Below, in pieces: positions 8,686-16,433 of a DNA stretch of 64,000 bases; the stretch's first letter is position 1, and each line of letters opens with the position of its first letter. The notes under the pieces are model-generated. The model did no database searches, was not told where the DNA came from, and saw nothing but the letters and a program-made list of their open reading frames with translations. The stretch spans positions 53,824-117,823 of the forward strand of contig DASZXS010000042.1 of the NCBI GenBank assembly GCA_035545735.1, written 5' to 3'. This DNA is from JAJYKC01 sp035545735. Lineage in GTDB: Bacteria; Acidobacteriota; Terriglobia; Bryobacterales; Bryobacteraceae. Made by a program: the position numbers and the translations under genes.

Positions 8686-9440
8686 TCGTCTCCCCGTGAG
8701 AAAAGCTCCCGGGAATAGGCGCGGAAGACTTCCTGGTTGTGGTCCTTCTCAATCCCCGGCACGTTGGGGGAAACGAACGTGACCGGCACGTGCCCCTTCG
8801 CCACCAGGCGCGCCCCGGTCTCGGCCACCAGCGACATCGCGACAAAAACGGCCGCCATGGTCGAACCGGCGGCGACCCTCTCCGGACGTCCGATGTCCAC
8901 CTGCGAATCCTCCGGAGACACGCAATTGTCAATCGCGATGTCGGCCACATCGGGCAATTTCTCGCCGCTGGAGTGTGTCGCCTTGGCGGCCTTCGCGTTC
9001 GCGAGCGACGACACGGTGATTACCGTCAGCCCTCGTTTTCTGGCGTACTGCGCGGCCTCAATGGGTGCGGCGTTCAGTCCTCCGTGGGAAAAAACGACCA
9101 TCACGTCGCCGGATTCCATTGGATAACTCTGCAGGAATACTTCGATATATCCTTCCTTGCGTTCGAGCCACAGAAGCTCGCGCGCGCCTCCCGGTCCCAC
9201 GACGTTGGACCACATCAGTCTCGGATCGTAGAGAGGGAAAAAACCGATAAAACTGCCGTAGCGCGGAAAGACGTCCATCACCGGAATCACCGAGTGACCG
9301 CTGCCGAAAAGATACACGCGCTTCCTGGCGGCGATCGCTCCGGCCATTGCCTCGGCGGCCTTTTCAAGATGGGCGGCTTGCGTGGAATGGATCTTCGCGA
9401 GAATGCCGGAAATGCTCTCGTAATATTGATTGGCTGACAT
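8682..9440 (-). CDS. SIS-domain sugar-phosphate-binding protein (UPF0309-like)
   Basis: This 252-residue protein carries one SIS domain. The phosphosugar loop is visible as FGSGHS (about residues 45-50), and FSHGGLN (about 120) is the second binding loop. Conserved MWSNVVGPGG and VFSHGG segments resemble the UPF0309 group, whose members bind or isomerise sugar phosphates in the cytoplasm. It starts 11 bases after the ROK kinase stop and overlaps the permease start by four bases. In context it would act on the product of the kinase. The precise reaction is unproven. Confidence 0.8.
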   Translation of the reverse strand: MSANQYYESISGILAKIHSTQAAHLEKAAEAMAGAIAARKRVYLFGSGHSVIPVMDVFPRYGSFIGFFPLYDPRLMWSNVVGPGGARELLWLERKEGYIEVFLQSYPMESGDVMVVFSHGGLNAAPIEAAQYARKRGLTVITVSSLANAKAAKATHSSGEKLPDVADIAIDNCVSPEDSQVDIGRPERVAAGSTMAAVFVAMSLVAETGARLVAKGHVPVTFVSPNVPGIEKDHNQEVFRAYSRELFSRGDE

Positions 9441-9451
9441 AAGTCTAAGAT

Positions 9452-10348
9452 TTATTCCTTACCCTGGCTTACGGAATCGAAGGCGATGCGCGCCGCGCCC
9501 AACAGGCCGGCATCTTCGCCCAGTCGCGTTACTTCGACGCGCACCTCGGCGGCGGCCACCGGCTGCGCCCACTCACGCATGGTTCGCACGGCAGGTTCAA
9601 GAAAAAGCTCCGCGGCCTGCATCAGGCCGCCGCCCAGCACGATCATCTGGGGATTCAGAACGCTCACAAGATTGGCCATACCCAGGCCGAGACAACGAGC
9701 GGTTTGCTCCACCGCCCGCAGAGCCTCTGCGCTGCCGCAGCGGGCCGCCGCCACCGCCTCTTCCGCTGTGCGCATGCCCAAACGCCGCGCGAGGCCCGGT
9801 CCCGCGGCTTCCGTTTCCCAGCATCCGTTCGTCGCATAGGCCGGTTGGCGCACCGGATTCAAGGCGAACCAGCCAACTGCGCCGGCGATGCCGCTCGCAC
9901 CGCGCAGCAGGCGCCCGCCGGAGATAATTCCCGCCCCGATGCCGGTTCCCACCGAAAGGAACACTACGTCGCGCAAGCCCTGGGCGGCGCCCAGCCACGC
10001 TTCGCCCAGCACGTATCCGGCGCGATCGCTATCGACGGTCACCGGCCGCCGGAGCGAGCGTTCCAATTCGGCGCGCAGCGGCATGCGCTCGTGGCCCCAG
10101 AGATTCGGAGCCCAGGCTTCGCCCGTCTCCGGAAAAGCAATGCCCGGCACGACCATCCCCACTCCGGAGATGGGCGAGGCGGAAGCGGTCTCGGCCTCCC
10201 GGATGGCGCCGGTAATCCGGCCAACGGAGGCGGCGAAATTACCCGCGCCCGATTCAATCTTGCTGCGGAAGAGAATACGGCCCTGCTCATCCACTACCGC
10301 GGCGCTCAGTTTCGTCCCGCCCAGGTCGACTGCAATCACGTGTGGCAT
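9452..10348 (-). CDS. ROK-family sugar kinase homologue with altered zinc/sugar motif
   Basis: This 298-residue protein keeps the ATP loop DLGGTK (8-13), the catalytic-type aspartate in VDSD (D108) and the second phosphate loop GIGAGI (136-141). Two ROK hallmarks are changed. The usual E-x-G-H that contacts sugar and zinc reads AGAVGW (155-160), and the Cys-x-Cys-Gly part of the zinc site is absent, leaving only GCWE (175-178). ROK kinases phosphorylate glucose, GlcNAc, ManNAc and similar sugars. The losses suggest an unusual substrate or weak kinase activity. It follows the HutC regulator and precedes the SIS gene. Confidence 0.85.
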   Translation of the reverse strand: MPHVIAVDLGGTKLSAAVVDEQGRILFRSKIESGAGNFAASVGRITGAIREAETASASPISGVGMVVPGIAFPETGEAWAPNLWGHERMPLRAELERSLRRPVTVDSDRAGYVLGEAWLGAAQGLRDVVFLSVGTGIGAGIISGGRLLRGASGIAGAVGWFALNPVRQPAYATNGCWETEAAGPGLARRLGMRTAEEAVAAARCGSAEALRAVEQTARCLGLGMANLVSVLNPQMIVLGGGLMQAAELFLEPAVRTMREWAQPVAAAEVRVEVTRLGEDAGLLGAARIAFDSVSQGKE

Positions 10349-10396
10349 GGACTCACATCGGATATGGATACCTCAACCGCGCGCCGGTCATGTCGC

Positions 10397-11149
10397 CTAT
10401 AGCTCCCGGAGGTTCAGCACGATCTGGTAGCGGTCTCCGCGCATGAGCGAGCAGGTGTACTCGATCGGTTGCCCGTCCGGAAGTTTCGCCAGCCGTTCCG
10501 CCGCCAGCGCCGGCGACCCGGCCTTTACGCCCAGCAAAGTCGCATCCGAGCGCCCCAGGGCGACGGCGAAGTGAGTCTCCCGCGCCATGGAGGGGCGCAG
10601 GCCGAAGAGCCGGTCGAGCGTCGCGTAAAGAGAGTGTGTCTCGAAATTCTCACGCTCGATTCCAGGCACACGGTCGAGCGGCAGATACGTGGTCTGGATT
10701 CCCATCGGCTCGCCCGCGGCGAGACGCAGCCGTTTCAGGCGGAACACTCTGGCGCCTTCGTCGATCCGCAGGTCTTCCGCAAGCTGGGTCTGAGCCGCTA
10801 AAATCTCCGCGTCCAGAATCCGCGACGCGGCTTTCATGCCGCGAATCCGCATTTCCTCGGTGAAACAGGTGAGCCGCAGAGGGCCTTGCTCCACTCTCGG
10901 CACGGTGACGAACGTGCCGCGCCCCTGCTCGCGCCGCACGAAACCCGCGTCCGCCAGCAATTTCAAGGCTTCGCGCACCGTGATTTTGCTGATGCCGAAG
11001 CGCGCCGCAATTTCGTCTTCGGCGGGCAAACGTTCCTCCGGCCGGAGCGCTCCAGTTTCGATCTGACGCTGCAATTCGACGCGAAGTTGATGGTAGAGCG
11101 GGACCGGAGACGATTTATCCAGCGCGGGAGACGCGAGCGGCTGCGGCAC
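10397..11149 (-). CDS. GntR-family regulator, HutC subfamily (UTRA domain)
   Basis: This 250-residue protein has a winged helix at about residues 15-78 (PLYHQLRVELQRQIETG, then FGISKITVREALKLLAD) and a UTRA effector domain at about 90-245. NagR/DasR-type members sense phosphorylated amino sugars and control their uptake and breakdown. It is first in a five-gene minus-strand run (ROK, SIS, MFS, GT39). The start is GTG at 11149. The predicted -10 box ends only six bases upstream, so the mRNA appears leaderless, and no downstream start would keep the helix-turn-helix intact. Palindromes around the -35 suggest autoregulation. Confidence 0.9.
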   Translation of the reverse strand: MPQPLASPALDKSSPVPLYHQLRVELQRQIETGALRPEERLPAEDEIAARFGISKITVREALKLLADAGFVRREQGRGTFVTVPRVEQGPLRLTCFTEEMRIRGMKAASRILDAEILAAQTQLAEDLRIDEGARVFRLKRLRLAAGEPMGIQTTYLPLDRVPGIERENFETHSLYATLDRLFGLRPSMARETHFAVALGRSDATLLGVKAGSPALAAERLAKLPDGQPIEYTCSLMRGDRYQIVLNLREL

Positions 11150-11154
11150 AGTTC

Positions 11155-11210
11155 ATGATAAGAACCCGGCGCCGTCCAGTCAACGGGTCATTATGTTGAC
11201 CTGATGACCC
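11155..11210 (-). promoter_or_regulatory. Promoter and nested palindromes upstream of the hutC-type operon
   Basis: On the minus strand: -35 TTGACT (11183-11178), 17-base spacer, -10 TATCAT (11160-11155). Transcription would begin at about 11149-11148, on the GTG start codon itself. Directly upstream lie nested inverted repeats: GGTCA-N6-TGACC (11186-11201), GTCAAC-N10-GTTGAC (11179-11200, overlapping the -35) and GGGTCAT-N12-ATGACCC (11185-11210). A dimeric regulator such as the adjacent HutC-type protein could bind here (inference). Confidence 0.6.
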
Positions 11211-11218
11211 GGACTTGT

Positions 11219-11530
11219 TTAATCGAAGTCGAAGGGCCGTTTCGGAGTGAGCTTCTCCGGTGTTTCTTTCGCCTGCTTCAGCAGTTCGTCGAATTTCCGG
11301 TTCAGCACCTGCTGGTGGCTCTTGTGCTCTTCCATCGATTTTTGAAACACTTCGCCGCGCCGGGCCTCTTCGCCTTTGAGTTTTTGCACGGCGGCGTGCA
11401 GGTCCTCAATCGGCGCCGGCTTGCGATGCTCCTCGTGCGCGATCACAGCGCCCAGCTGCGTGTCGATGCGGAGAGTGGCTTCGCAGCACGGACAACGAAG
11501 TTCGATCAGTTCCGGTTTCTTTTTCGCCAT
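11219..11530 (-). CDS. Small zinc-ribbon protein with coiled-coil tail
   Basis: This 103-residue cytoplasmic protein starts MAKKKPELIELRCPCCEATL and contains a CPCC pair near residues 14-17. No second Cys pair is visible, so a full zinc ribbon would need a dimer. Residues about 45-85 are charged and probably coiled coil (EDLHAAVQKLKGEEARRGEV). A longer form from 11545 (five extra residues) is possible. It lies 27 bases after the GNAT gene on the same strand. I do not recognise a characterised family. Confidence 0.6.
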   Translation of the reverse strand: MAKKKPELIELRCPCCEATLRIDTQLGAVIAHEEHRKPAPIEDLHAAVQKLKGEEARRGEVFQKSMEEHKSHQQVLNRKFDELLKQAKETPEKLTPKRPFDFD

Positions 11531-11572
11531 CGATACGGCACCCACCGCTATTTTACTCTGCCTGGCTTCTTT

Positions 11573-12109
11573 TCAAGACGCCATCTCTTCGCGCAGTAAG
11601 CCCATCAGCCATTCATCCACCAAAATCCCCTGTTTTCTTACGGCATGGCGGATGGTGCCCTCGCATCGAAACCTGTTTTTTTCGAAAGCTCTCCGGCTGG
11701 GATAATTCCCGGTGAAGACCGCCGCCTCCAGTTTTGCGAGGCCCAGGCACTCGAACGCGTATCGGGACGCCAGATGAATTGCGGCGGTTCCGTGTCCCCG
11801 GCCTTGAAAAGGTTCGCCAAGCCAAAGCCCGACGTCGCCGCGAAATCCGTCGGTGTAGGGCCGGACGCCGATGCTGCCGGCCGGTCTTCCGGTGGTGGCG
11901 TCCACGATGGCGAACATGTGCATTTCGCCTCGCGATGTCCTCTCGGCGAAGTCCGCCACCGATACGCAATATTCCTGGAGCGATGCCGGTCCGTCCCACA
12001 CCAGATTACGGGTGACCGGGGATTGAAACACCAGCGGAAACAAAATCGCGGCATCGGAAGCTTGTAAGGCCCGGATGCGGGTAGACGCTGTTTCGCCGCT
12101 CCACGTCAT
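11573..12109 (-). CDS. GNAT-family N-acetyltransferase (RimJ/RimL-like)
   Basis: This 178-residue protein shows the GNAT acetyl-CoA loop (EPFQGRGHGTAAIHL, about residues 98-112) and the C-terminal F-x-x-N-R-F-x-x-E-G motif (about 145-155) typical of the RimJ/RimL group. These enzymes acetylate protein N-termini or small amines. The ATG at 12109 is the only early start. It is divergent from the sugar-transferase gene and probably co-transcribed with the small zinc-ribbon gene. Substrate unknown. Confidence 0.85.
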   Translation of the reverse strand: MTWSGETASTRIRALQASDAAILFPLVFQSPVTRNLVWDGPASLQEYCVSVADFAERTSRGEMHMFAIVDATTGRPAGSIGVRPYTDGFRGDVGLWLGEPFQGRGHGTAAIHLASRYAFECLGLAKLEAAVFTGNYPSRRAFEKNRFRCEGTIRHAVRKQGILVDEWLMGLLREEMAS

Positions 12110-12156
12110 TGCGCCATCTCATTGTCAATGTTACGCTTTGTTATTCTTACTGACGA

Positions 12157-13584
12157 GTGTTCAGAAGGCATTACAGGCGCGTAAAACTCCTTTTCGGAAC
12201 ATCGGACGTCCTGCTCACGGCGCTGGCGTTCGAAGCGGCCTATCAGACGCGTCTGCATTTACCCGGCCTGTTTCACTTTGAACATCAATTCTATCTTGAC
12301 CGTCCCGTGAAGGCGCTGCTGCTCGGCGCCGCCGTGTTGATCTGGCTGGCCATCGGCTACTGGTTCGATATCTACGAAAAGCTCGATTCCGCCCATCCGA
12401 TGGTTGTTTTGCGCGGTACTCTGCGCCAGTGCCTGGTTGGAGCCATTTCCCTGGTGCTGGTGCAATACATGCTCCGGCTCGATATCAGCCGGCCCTTCCT
12501 GCTGATTTTCGCGCTCTACTCTTGGGGATTGCTGTGTCTTTTCCGGCTCAACGCGGGGTACTTGCTCGGCGCCATACGCCGCGAGTTTGGCGCGCCTCAC
12601 TACGTCATGGTCGTCGGAGTCGGCGGCCGCGCGCGGCGCATGGCGGAGTCCCTGGAGCGCTCGGAGGGCTACGGGATTCGCCTCACCGGCTTCCTGCACG
12701 ATGGTTCAGAAGCCGCGCCCGAGACAATTCAGCTCGGCCGGAGCTATCCCGTGTATGGCCTGGACCGCCTGCCCGAACTGCTGCAAGGCCGGGTGATCGA
12801 CGAGGTCATTTTCGCGGTGGAGAGTTCGCACCTCGCGGGCCTGGAGGAGGCCTTTTTGTTATGTGACGAGGAGGGCGTCCGCACTCGTCTGGTGGTCGAT
12901 TTTTTCCCGCACGTGAACAGCGATCTCTATCTCGATCGTTTGGGAAACCTCCCGCTTCTTACCTTCGCCGCGGCGCCCCACGATGAGCTTCGCCTGGTGG
13001 TGAAGCGCGCCACCGACATGGCGCTCGCCGCGGCCGGGTTGATTGTTCTGATGCCGGTGATGGGGGTGATTGCGCTGCTCATTCGTTTGACCTCGCCCGG
13101 CCCGGCCATCTTCCGACAGGTCCGGTGCGGCTTGAACGGGCGGCGATTCGTGTTCTACAAGTTCCGCTCGATGTGCGCCAACGCCGAAGATCTGAAGTCC
13201 TCGCTCCAGCACCTGAATCAGAAGACCACCGCTTTCAAGATTCCCAACGATCCCCGGCTTACCGGCATCGGACGCATATTGCGCAAATTTTCGATCGATG
13301 AATGGCCGCAGCTTTGGAACGTTCTGCGGGGTGATATGTCATTGGTTGGGCCCCGGCCGGCCGTCCCGGAGGAAGTGGACATGTACGAACGCTGGCAACG
13401 GCGGCGTCTGCGCATGAGACCGGGGCTAACCTGCCTGTGGGCGCTGGCCGGACGGGACACCCTGGACTTCGAAACCTGGATGAAGATGGATATGACCTAT
13501 ATCGATAATTGGTCGCTGGCCCTCGACTGGAAGATCATCCTTCGCACCATCCCAAAGGTGATACTGGGGAAAGGAGCACATTAG
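12157..13584 (+). CDS. Exopolysaccharide polyprenyl glycosylphosphotransferase (WbaP/WcaJ-like)
   Basis: This 475-residue membrane protein has four or five N-terminal helices, then a nucleotide-binding-like domain with GVGGRARRMAES (about 153-165). A bacterial sugar-transferase domain follows from about 283 to the end. Its marks are KRATDMALAAAGL, the FRQVRCGLNGRRF segment, the YKFRSM motif, DEWPQLWNVLRGDMSLVGPRP and the C-terminal RPGLTCLWAL. It starts exopolysaccharide or O-antigen synthesis by moving a sugar phosphate from a UDP-sugar to undecaprenyl phosphate. The GTG start at 12157 is the only reasonable one. No other exopolysaccharide genes lie next to it, so it is an orphan initiator here. 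Confidence 0.88.
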   Translation: MFRRHYRRVKLLFGTSDVLLTALAFEAAYQTRLHLPGLFHFEHQFYLDRPVKALLLGAAVLIWLAIGYWFDIYEKLDSAHPMVVLRGTLRQCLVGAISLVLVQYMLRLDISRPFLLIFALYSWGLLCLFRLNAGYLLGAIRREFGAPHYVMVVGVGGRARRMAESLERSEGYGIRLTGFLHDGSEAAPETIQLGRSYPVYGLDRLPELLQGRVIDEVIFAVESSHLAGLEEAFLLCDEEGVRTRLVVDFFPHVNSDLYLDRLGNLPLLTFAAAPHDELRLVVKRATDMALAAAGLIVLMPVMGVIALLIRLTSPGPAIFRQVRCGLNGRRFVFYKFRSMCANAEDLKSSLQHLNQKTTAFKIPNDPRLTGIGRILRKFSIDEWPQLWNVLRGDMSLVGPRPAVPEEVDMYERWQRRRLRMRPGLTCLWALAGRDTLDFETWMKMDMTYIDNWSLALDWKIILRTIPKVILGKGAH

Positions 13585-13588
13585 CCGA

Positions 13589-14203
13589 ATGGAACTCGTC
13601 CCCACGCAAGAGGAAATCGCCGGGCTGCTGCGCGAAACCGGAGCGCTGCGTCAAGGACACTTCGAGTATCCAAACGGGCTCCACGCCAACGAATACCTGC
13701 AGGTGGCGCTCGCCATCCGTTCGTTCCAGCATGCCAAGCTGCTGAGTGTGGCGCTGAGCCGCCTGGTTCGCGCCAATCCCGAGATTCACGCCCTGATTCC
13801 GCAATTATCCGTGGTCGCGCCGGGCACCGGAGGCATCCCGGTCGCCTACGGAGTTTGTGAAGCCCTGCGGGCGCATCAGGTCTACTGGGCCGAGCGCGAG
13901 GACGAAAACGAGCCTCTTCGCTTTCGCCAATATCACGAAATCAAGCCGCACGAAAAAATTCTCCTGGTGGATGACATTCTTCGTTCCGGCAGGCAGCTCT
14001 CTTCGCTGAAGGCTTTAGTGGAATCGAAGGGAGCGGACGTAGTGGGGCTCGCCGTTCTGATTTACCAGCCTACTCCACAATCGGCGCGATTCGATCCGCT
14101 GCCCTTTTACCATCTGATTCAACTGGACGCGGTCTATTACAAAGATGCGAGCTCCTGCGATCTCTGTACCCGGGGTGTTCCGATCGAGCGAGTGTGGATT
14201 TAG
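13589..14203 (+). CDS. Orotate phosphoribosyltransferase-like protein with C-terminal CxxC
   Basis: This 204-residue protein has the PRPP motif LLVDDILRSGRQLSSL (about 130-146) and N-terminal sequence resembling bacterial PyrE. OPRTs join orotate and PRPP in pyrimidine synthesis. It ends with an unusual CDLC motif (about residues 190-193) that could bind metal and is absent from classical PyrE. It begins four bases after the sugar-transferase stop, so the two are probably co-transcribed. A related phosphoribosyltransferase with another base substrate is possible. Confidence 0.75.
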   Translation: MELVPTQEEIAGLLRETGALRQGHFEYPNGLHANEYLQVALAIRSFQHAKLLSVALSRLVRANPEIHALIPQLSVVAPGTGGIPVAYGVCEALRAHQVYWAEREDENEPLRFRQYHEIKPHEKILLVDDILRSGRQLSSLKALVESKGADVVGLAVLIYQPTPQSARFDPLPFYHLIQLDAVYYKDASSCDLCTRGVPIERVWI

Positions 14204-14211
14204 ATTTGTTT

Positions 14212-14219
14212 GATAGAAT
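14212..14219 (+). promoter_or_regulatory. Possible extended -10 promoter for the RidA-like gene
   Basis: The sequence TGATAGAAT, inspected at 14211-14219, matches the extended -10 form TGnTATAAT except for one base. No good -35 is seen 17 bases upstream. Transcription would start near 14226 and leave about nine untranslated bases before the GTG at 14235. Weak evidence. Confidence 0.3.
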
Positions 14220-14234
14220 TTTGAAGTTTCAGCC

Positions 14235-15332
14235 GTGTTCAATCGCATTTTTCCCTCTCTCCTGATTTGTCTTCTGGCTTCCGGAATCCTGGCGAACGCA
14301 CAGAAGAAAAAAGTGAAGCCGTATTCCGAGTTGCCTGTAATCCAGTCGAAGGATACGGAACTGGACACGCAGGTCCTGCCACCTCCGAAAGAGCCGCGCG
14401 CCGTAGTGGCTGCCGAGACGGGAAAACTCACATTCTCCCTGGTTCCCTTGAGCCGGAAGGGACTGCTTTCGCAGCAGACCCGGGAGGCGCTCCACGATCT
14501 GGTTCGCGGCCGGGATACCGTTGTTAAACTGCGCGCGTTTGTGGCCGGCTCCGGCGACGCGCGGCGAGTGCTGGAAATCGCCGGCGAAATGTTTGCGGAA
14601 AAACACCGCGACGTGCCGGCATTGAGCGTGGTCCAGGCGGGCGCGCTGCCGCTCGAAGGCGCGCAGATCGCCCTGGAAGTCACGACGGTTGGAAAGAAAG
14701 TGGTAAACCCGAACGGCCTGGGCTTTTTCTCGGCGCAAGTGGGCCCATCGATTGCCGGCGCCGCCTCGAAGCTGAGCGCCGAGTTCGCCAAAGCCGGACT
14801 CCAGCCCGCCGACGCCTTGCGCGTCACCTGCTTTGTGAACTCACTCGATGCGGCGGGCGATTGGCGAGGGGCCTTGAACGGTTTTTCCGCGGCGGCCGTG
14901 AACGTGGTTCAAATGATGCGGGAAGCCGTGGGACCTGCCGCGGCTTGCGAAGCGGTCGCGCGGTTGACGTCGGCGCCGTCCGCGCCGGTGAGTTTTCTCG
15001 ACTCGTCGCCGGATGCTTCGGCGGCCGTGCTCGTGAATACGCCGCAGTTGATCTTCACCGGGATCCAGATGGTGTTCGGCCAAAAGCCAGGCGATGTCCG
15101 CCAAGCCTATCAGCGCTTAAATAGCGCGCTCAATGGCGTCAATTCCAGCTTCGGCCAGATGATTGTCACCGGCACTTATCTGTTATTCACATCGGTCAAA
15201 GAGCCCGCGCGGGAGATTCGCGCGGAGATGTCGGGAAAGCAGTCCTCTCCGGCGGAAACGGTTCTGCCGTTTGAAGGACTCGCCTCATCGGACGCGACGA
15301 TGGGCATCGATGGGATCGCCGCGCCTCGTTAA
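14235..15332 (+). CDS. Secreted protein with two RidA/YjgF-like domains
   Basis: This 365-residue protein starts at GTG with a signal peptide (about residues 1-23, ending ILANAQ). Two halves resemble RidA domains. In the first (about 65-160), DTVVKLRAFVAGSGDARRV and the later LPLEGAQIALEVT fit the YjgF pattern. The second (about 170-340) is more diverged. Classical RidA proteins are cytoplasmic imine deaminases with a key Arg; export of such a fold is unusual, so a binding role is possible. It lies 31 bases after the PRTase on the same strand. Confidence 0.6.
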   Translation: MFNRIFPSLLICLLASGILANAQKKKVKPYSELPVIQSKDTELDTQVLPPPKEPRAVVAAETGKLTFSLVPLSRKGLLSQQTREALHDLVRGRDTVVKLRAFVAGSGDARRVLEIAGEMFAEKHRDVPALSVVQAGALPLEGAQIALEVTTVGKKVVNPNGLGFFSAQVGPSIAGAASKLSAEFAKAGLQPADALRVTCFVNSLDAAGDWRGALNGFSAAAVNVVQMMREAVGPAAACEAVARLTSAPSAPVSFLDSSPDASAAVLVNTPQLIFTGIQMVFGQKPGDVRQAYQRLNSALNGVNSSFGQMIVTGTYLLFTSVKEPAREIRAEMSGKQSSPAETVLPFEGLASSDATMGIDGIAAPR

Positions 15333-15345
15333 CTGCTTCCCGGCT

Positions 15346-16296
15346 CTATTCCGTTTGTTTGTCGAATACGTACTTCATGTCCAGATCGCCGGCGGGACCG
15401 TTCAGATGAGCGGCCTGCGTTAGCAATTTACCGTCCGCGGAAATCTCCCACCGGCTCTTGATGTTGATATCCGTTCCCTGAATCGTCAACACGTCGTCGA
15501 CCAGCAGGACCGCACCGTCCCATTTCGCGTTTCCTTTGATGTCGCTTCCGGCGATCGTGCCCGCAAACGGTTTACCGTCGGTGGTGAAGCTCAACTCTCC
15601 GCTCAGATCTCCCTGTGGCCCGCCCTTCGATTCGAAGCTGTCTTTCAGAGCGTCCCCCTGGTGCTCGATTTTGTCGGTTCGGCTGTCCGGCGGAGGAATA
15701 GGGCCGAAGTCGCTTTTGCTCATGTTGAGCTTCCAGGTTCCGCTGAAGTTCGGATGCGCGGTGCCAGCCGAAGCTGTACCGGCCGCCGGAGTAGCCGGGG
15801 CCGCGGGCGCTGGCGCCGGCGTCTCGGGTCCGCCCGCGTCCCGGTCGAACATCAGCGTTTGATCCGCCTCCCCCTGCGGACTGGTGAAATGTACCTGTTC
15901 GGTGAGCGACTTGCCGTCCGCCCCGGCGGTCCATTTCGCATCGATGGTCACTTCCTGCTCCTGGTAAGTGAGTTTGGACTGGATCGTGAACCCGTCTCCC
16001 TCCCATTTACCCGTGCTCTTGACGTCCTGGCCGAGGAATTTGTTGGTCGTCTCCGAGCCGTCCGTGCTGTAAACCATGGTCATATCCCTCGGACCATTGG
16101 CTGCTTTTTGCGTCACCTTATCTTCGATCCGGGACGCGGTTTGGACGATAACATCGGTGCGGCTTTCGGGTGGCGGCAACGGTCCGAAGTCGCTTTTTTG
16201 CAGATTGAGTTTCCACGTTCCGCTTAGATCCGGCTTGGACTGCCCGAAAAGCGAAACCGCGGCGAAAGTGGCGGCGAGAAATAGCGAGCGGTTCAT
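15346..16296 (-). CDS. Secreted protein of two duplicated lipocalin-like domains
   Basis: This 316-residue protein has a signal peptide (about 1-19, ending SLFGQ) and two copies of a beta-rich domain beginning at residues 23 and 183. Each opens with (D/N)-x-SGTWKLN-x-x-KSDFGP-(L/I)-PPP and is about 130 residues long. An Ala/Pro linker (157-181) joins them. The repeats suggest recent internal duplication. The start at 16296 gives a proper signal peptide; a longer frame from 16428 would run into the operator of the divergent permease gene. Function is unknown, but the fold type suggests extracytoplasmic small-molecule or lipid binding. Confidence 0.7.
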   Translation of the reverse strand: MNRSLFLAATFAAVSLFGQSKPDLSGTWKLNLQKSDFGPLPPPESRTDVIVQTASRIEDKVTQKAANGPRDMTMVYSTDGSETTNKFLGQDVKSTGKWEGDGFTIQSKLTYQEQEVTIDAKWTAGADGKSLTEQVHFTSPQGEADQTLMFDRDAGGPETPAPAPAAPATPAAGTASAGTAHPNFSGTWKLNMSKSDFGPIPPPDSRTDKIEHQGDALKDSFESKGGPQGDLSGELSFTTDGKPFAGTIAGSDIKGNAKWDGAVLLVDDVLTIQGTDINIKSRWEISADGKLLTQAAHLNGPAGDLDMKYVFDKQTE

Positions 16297-16405
16297 ATTT
16301 GAGGGGCTCCTGATGGGACCTAATATAGCGTAGGTTGGGGCTGCCCCATAGCGAAAGAATCGGCAAAGGCAGCGCCGGGGCGGCAGGGTAAAATATCGCT
16401 TGACC

Positions 16406-16429
16406 AGTGTACTAATAGACCAGTACACT
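16406..16429 (+). promoter_or_regulatory. Perfect 8-bp inverted repeat (PadR-like operator) at the ADOP permease start
   Basis: AGTGTACT (16406-16413) and AGTACACT (16422-16429) form a perfect inverted repeat with an 8-base spacer. The stretch is also a 16-base tandem repeat built on GACCAGT-(G/A)(T/C)-ACTAA. The right half abuts the AAGG ribosome site and the ATG at 16434, so binding would block initiation or translation. PadR-type regulators commonly accompany acidobacterial ADOP permeases; no padR lies in the window, so the regulator is an inference. Confidence 0.55.
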
Positions 16430-16433
16430 AAGG

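Noticed and set aside
12120..12130. CATTG-T-CAATG palindrome between the GNAT and sugar-transferase genes
   Set aside because: The sequence is short, and no properly spaced -10 follows the TTGTCA on the plus strand, so I could not tie it to a promoter.
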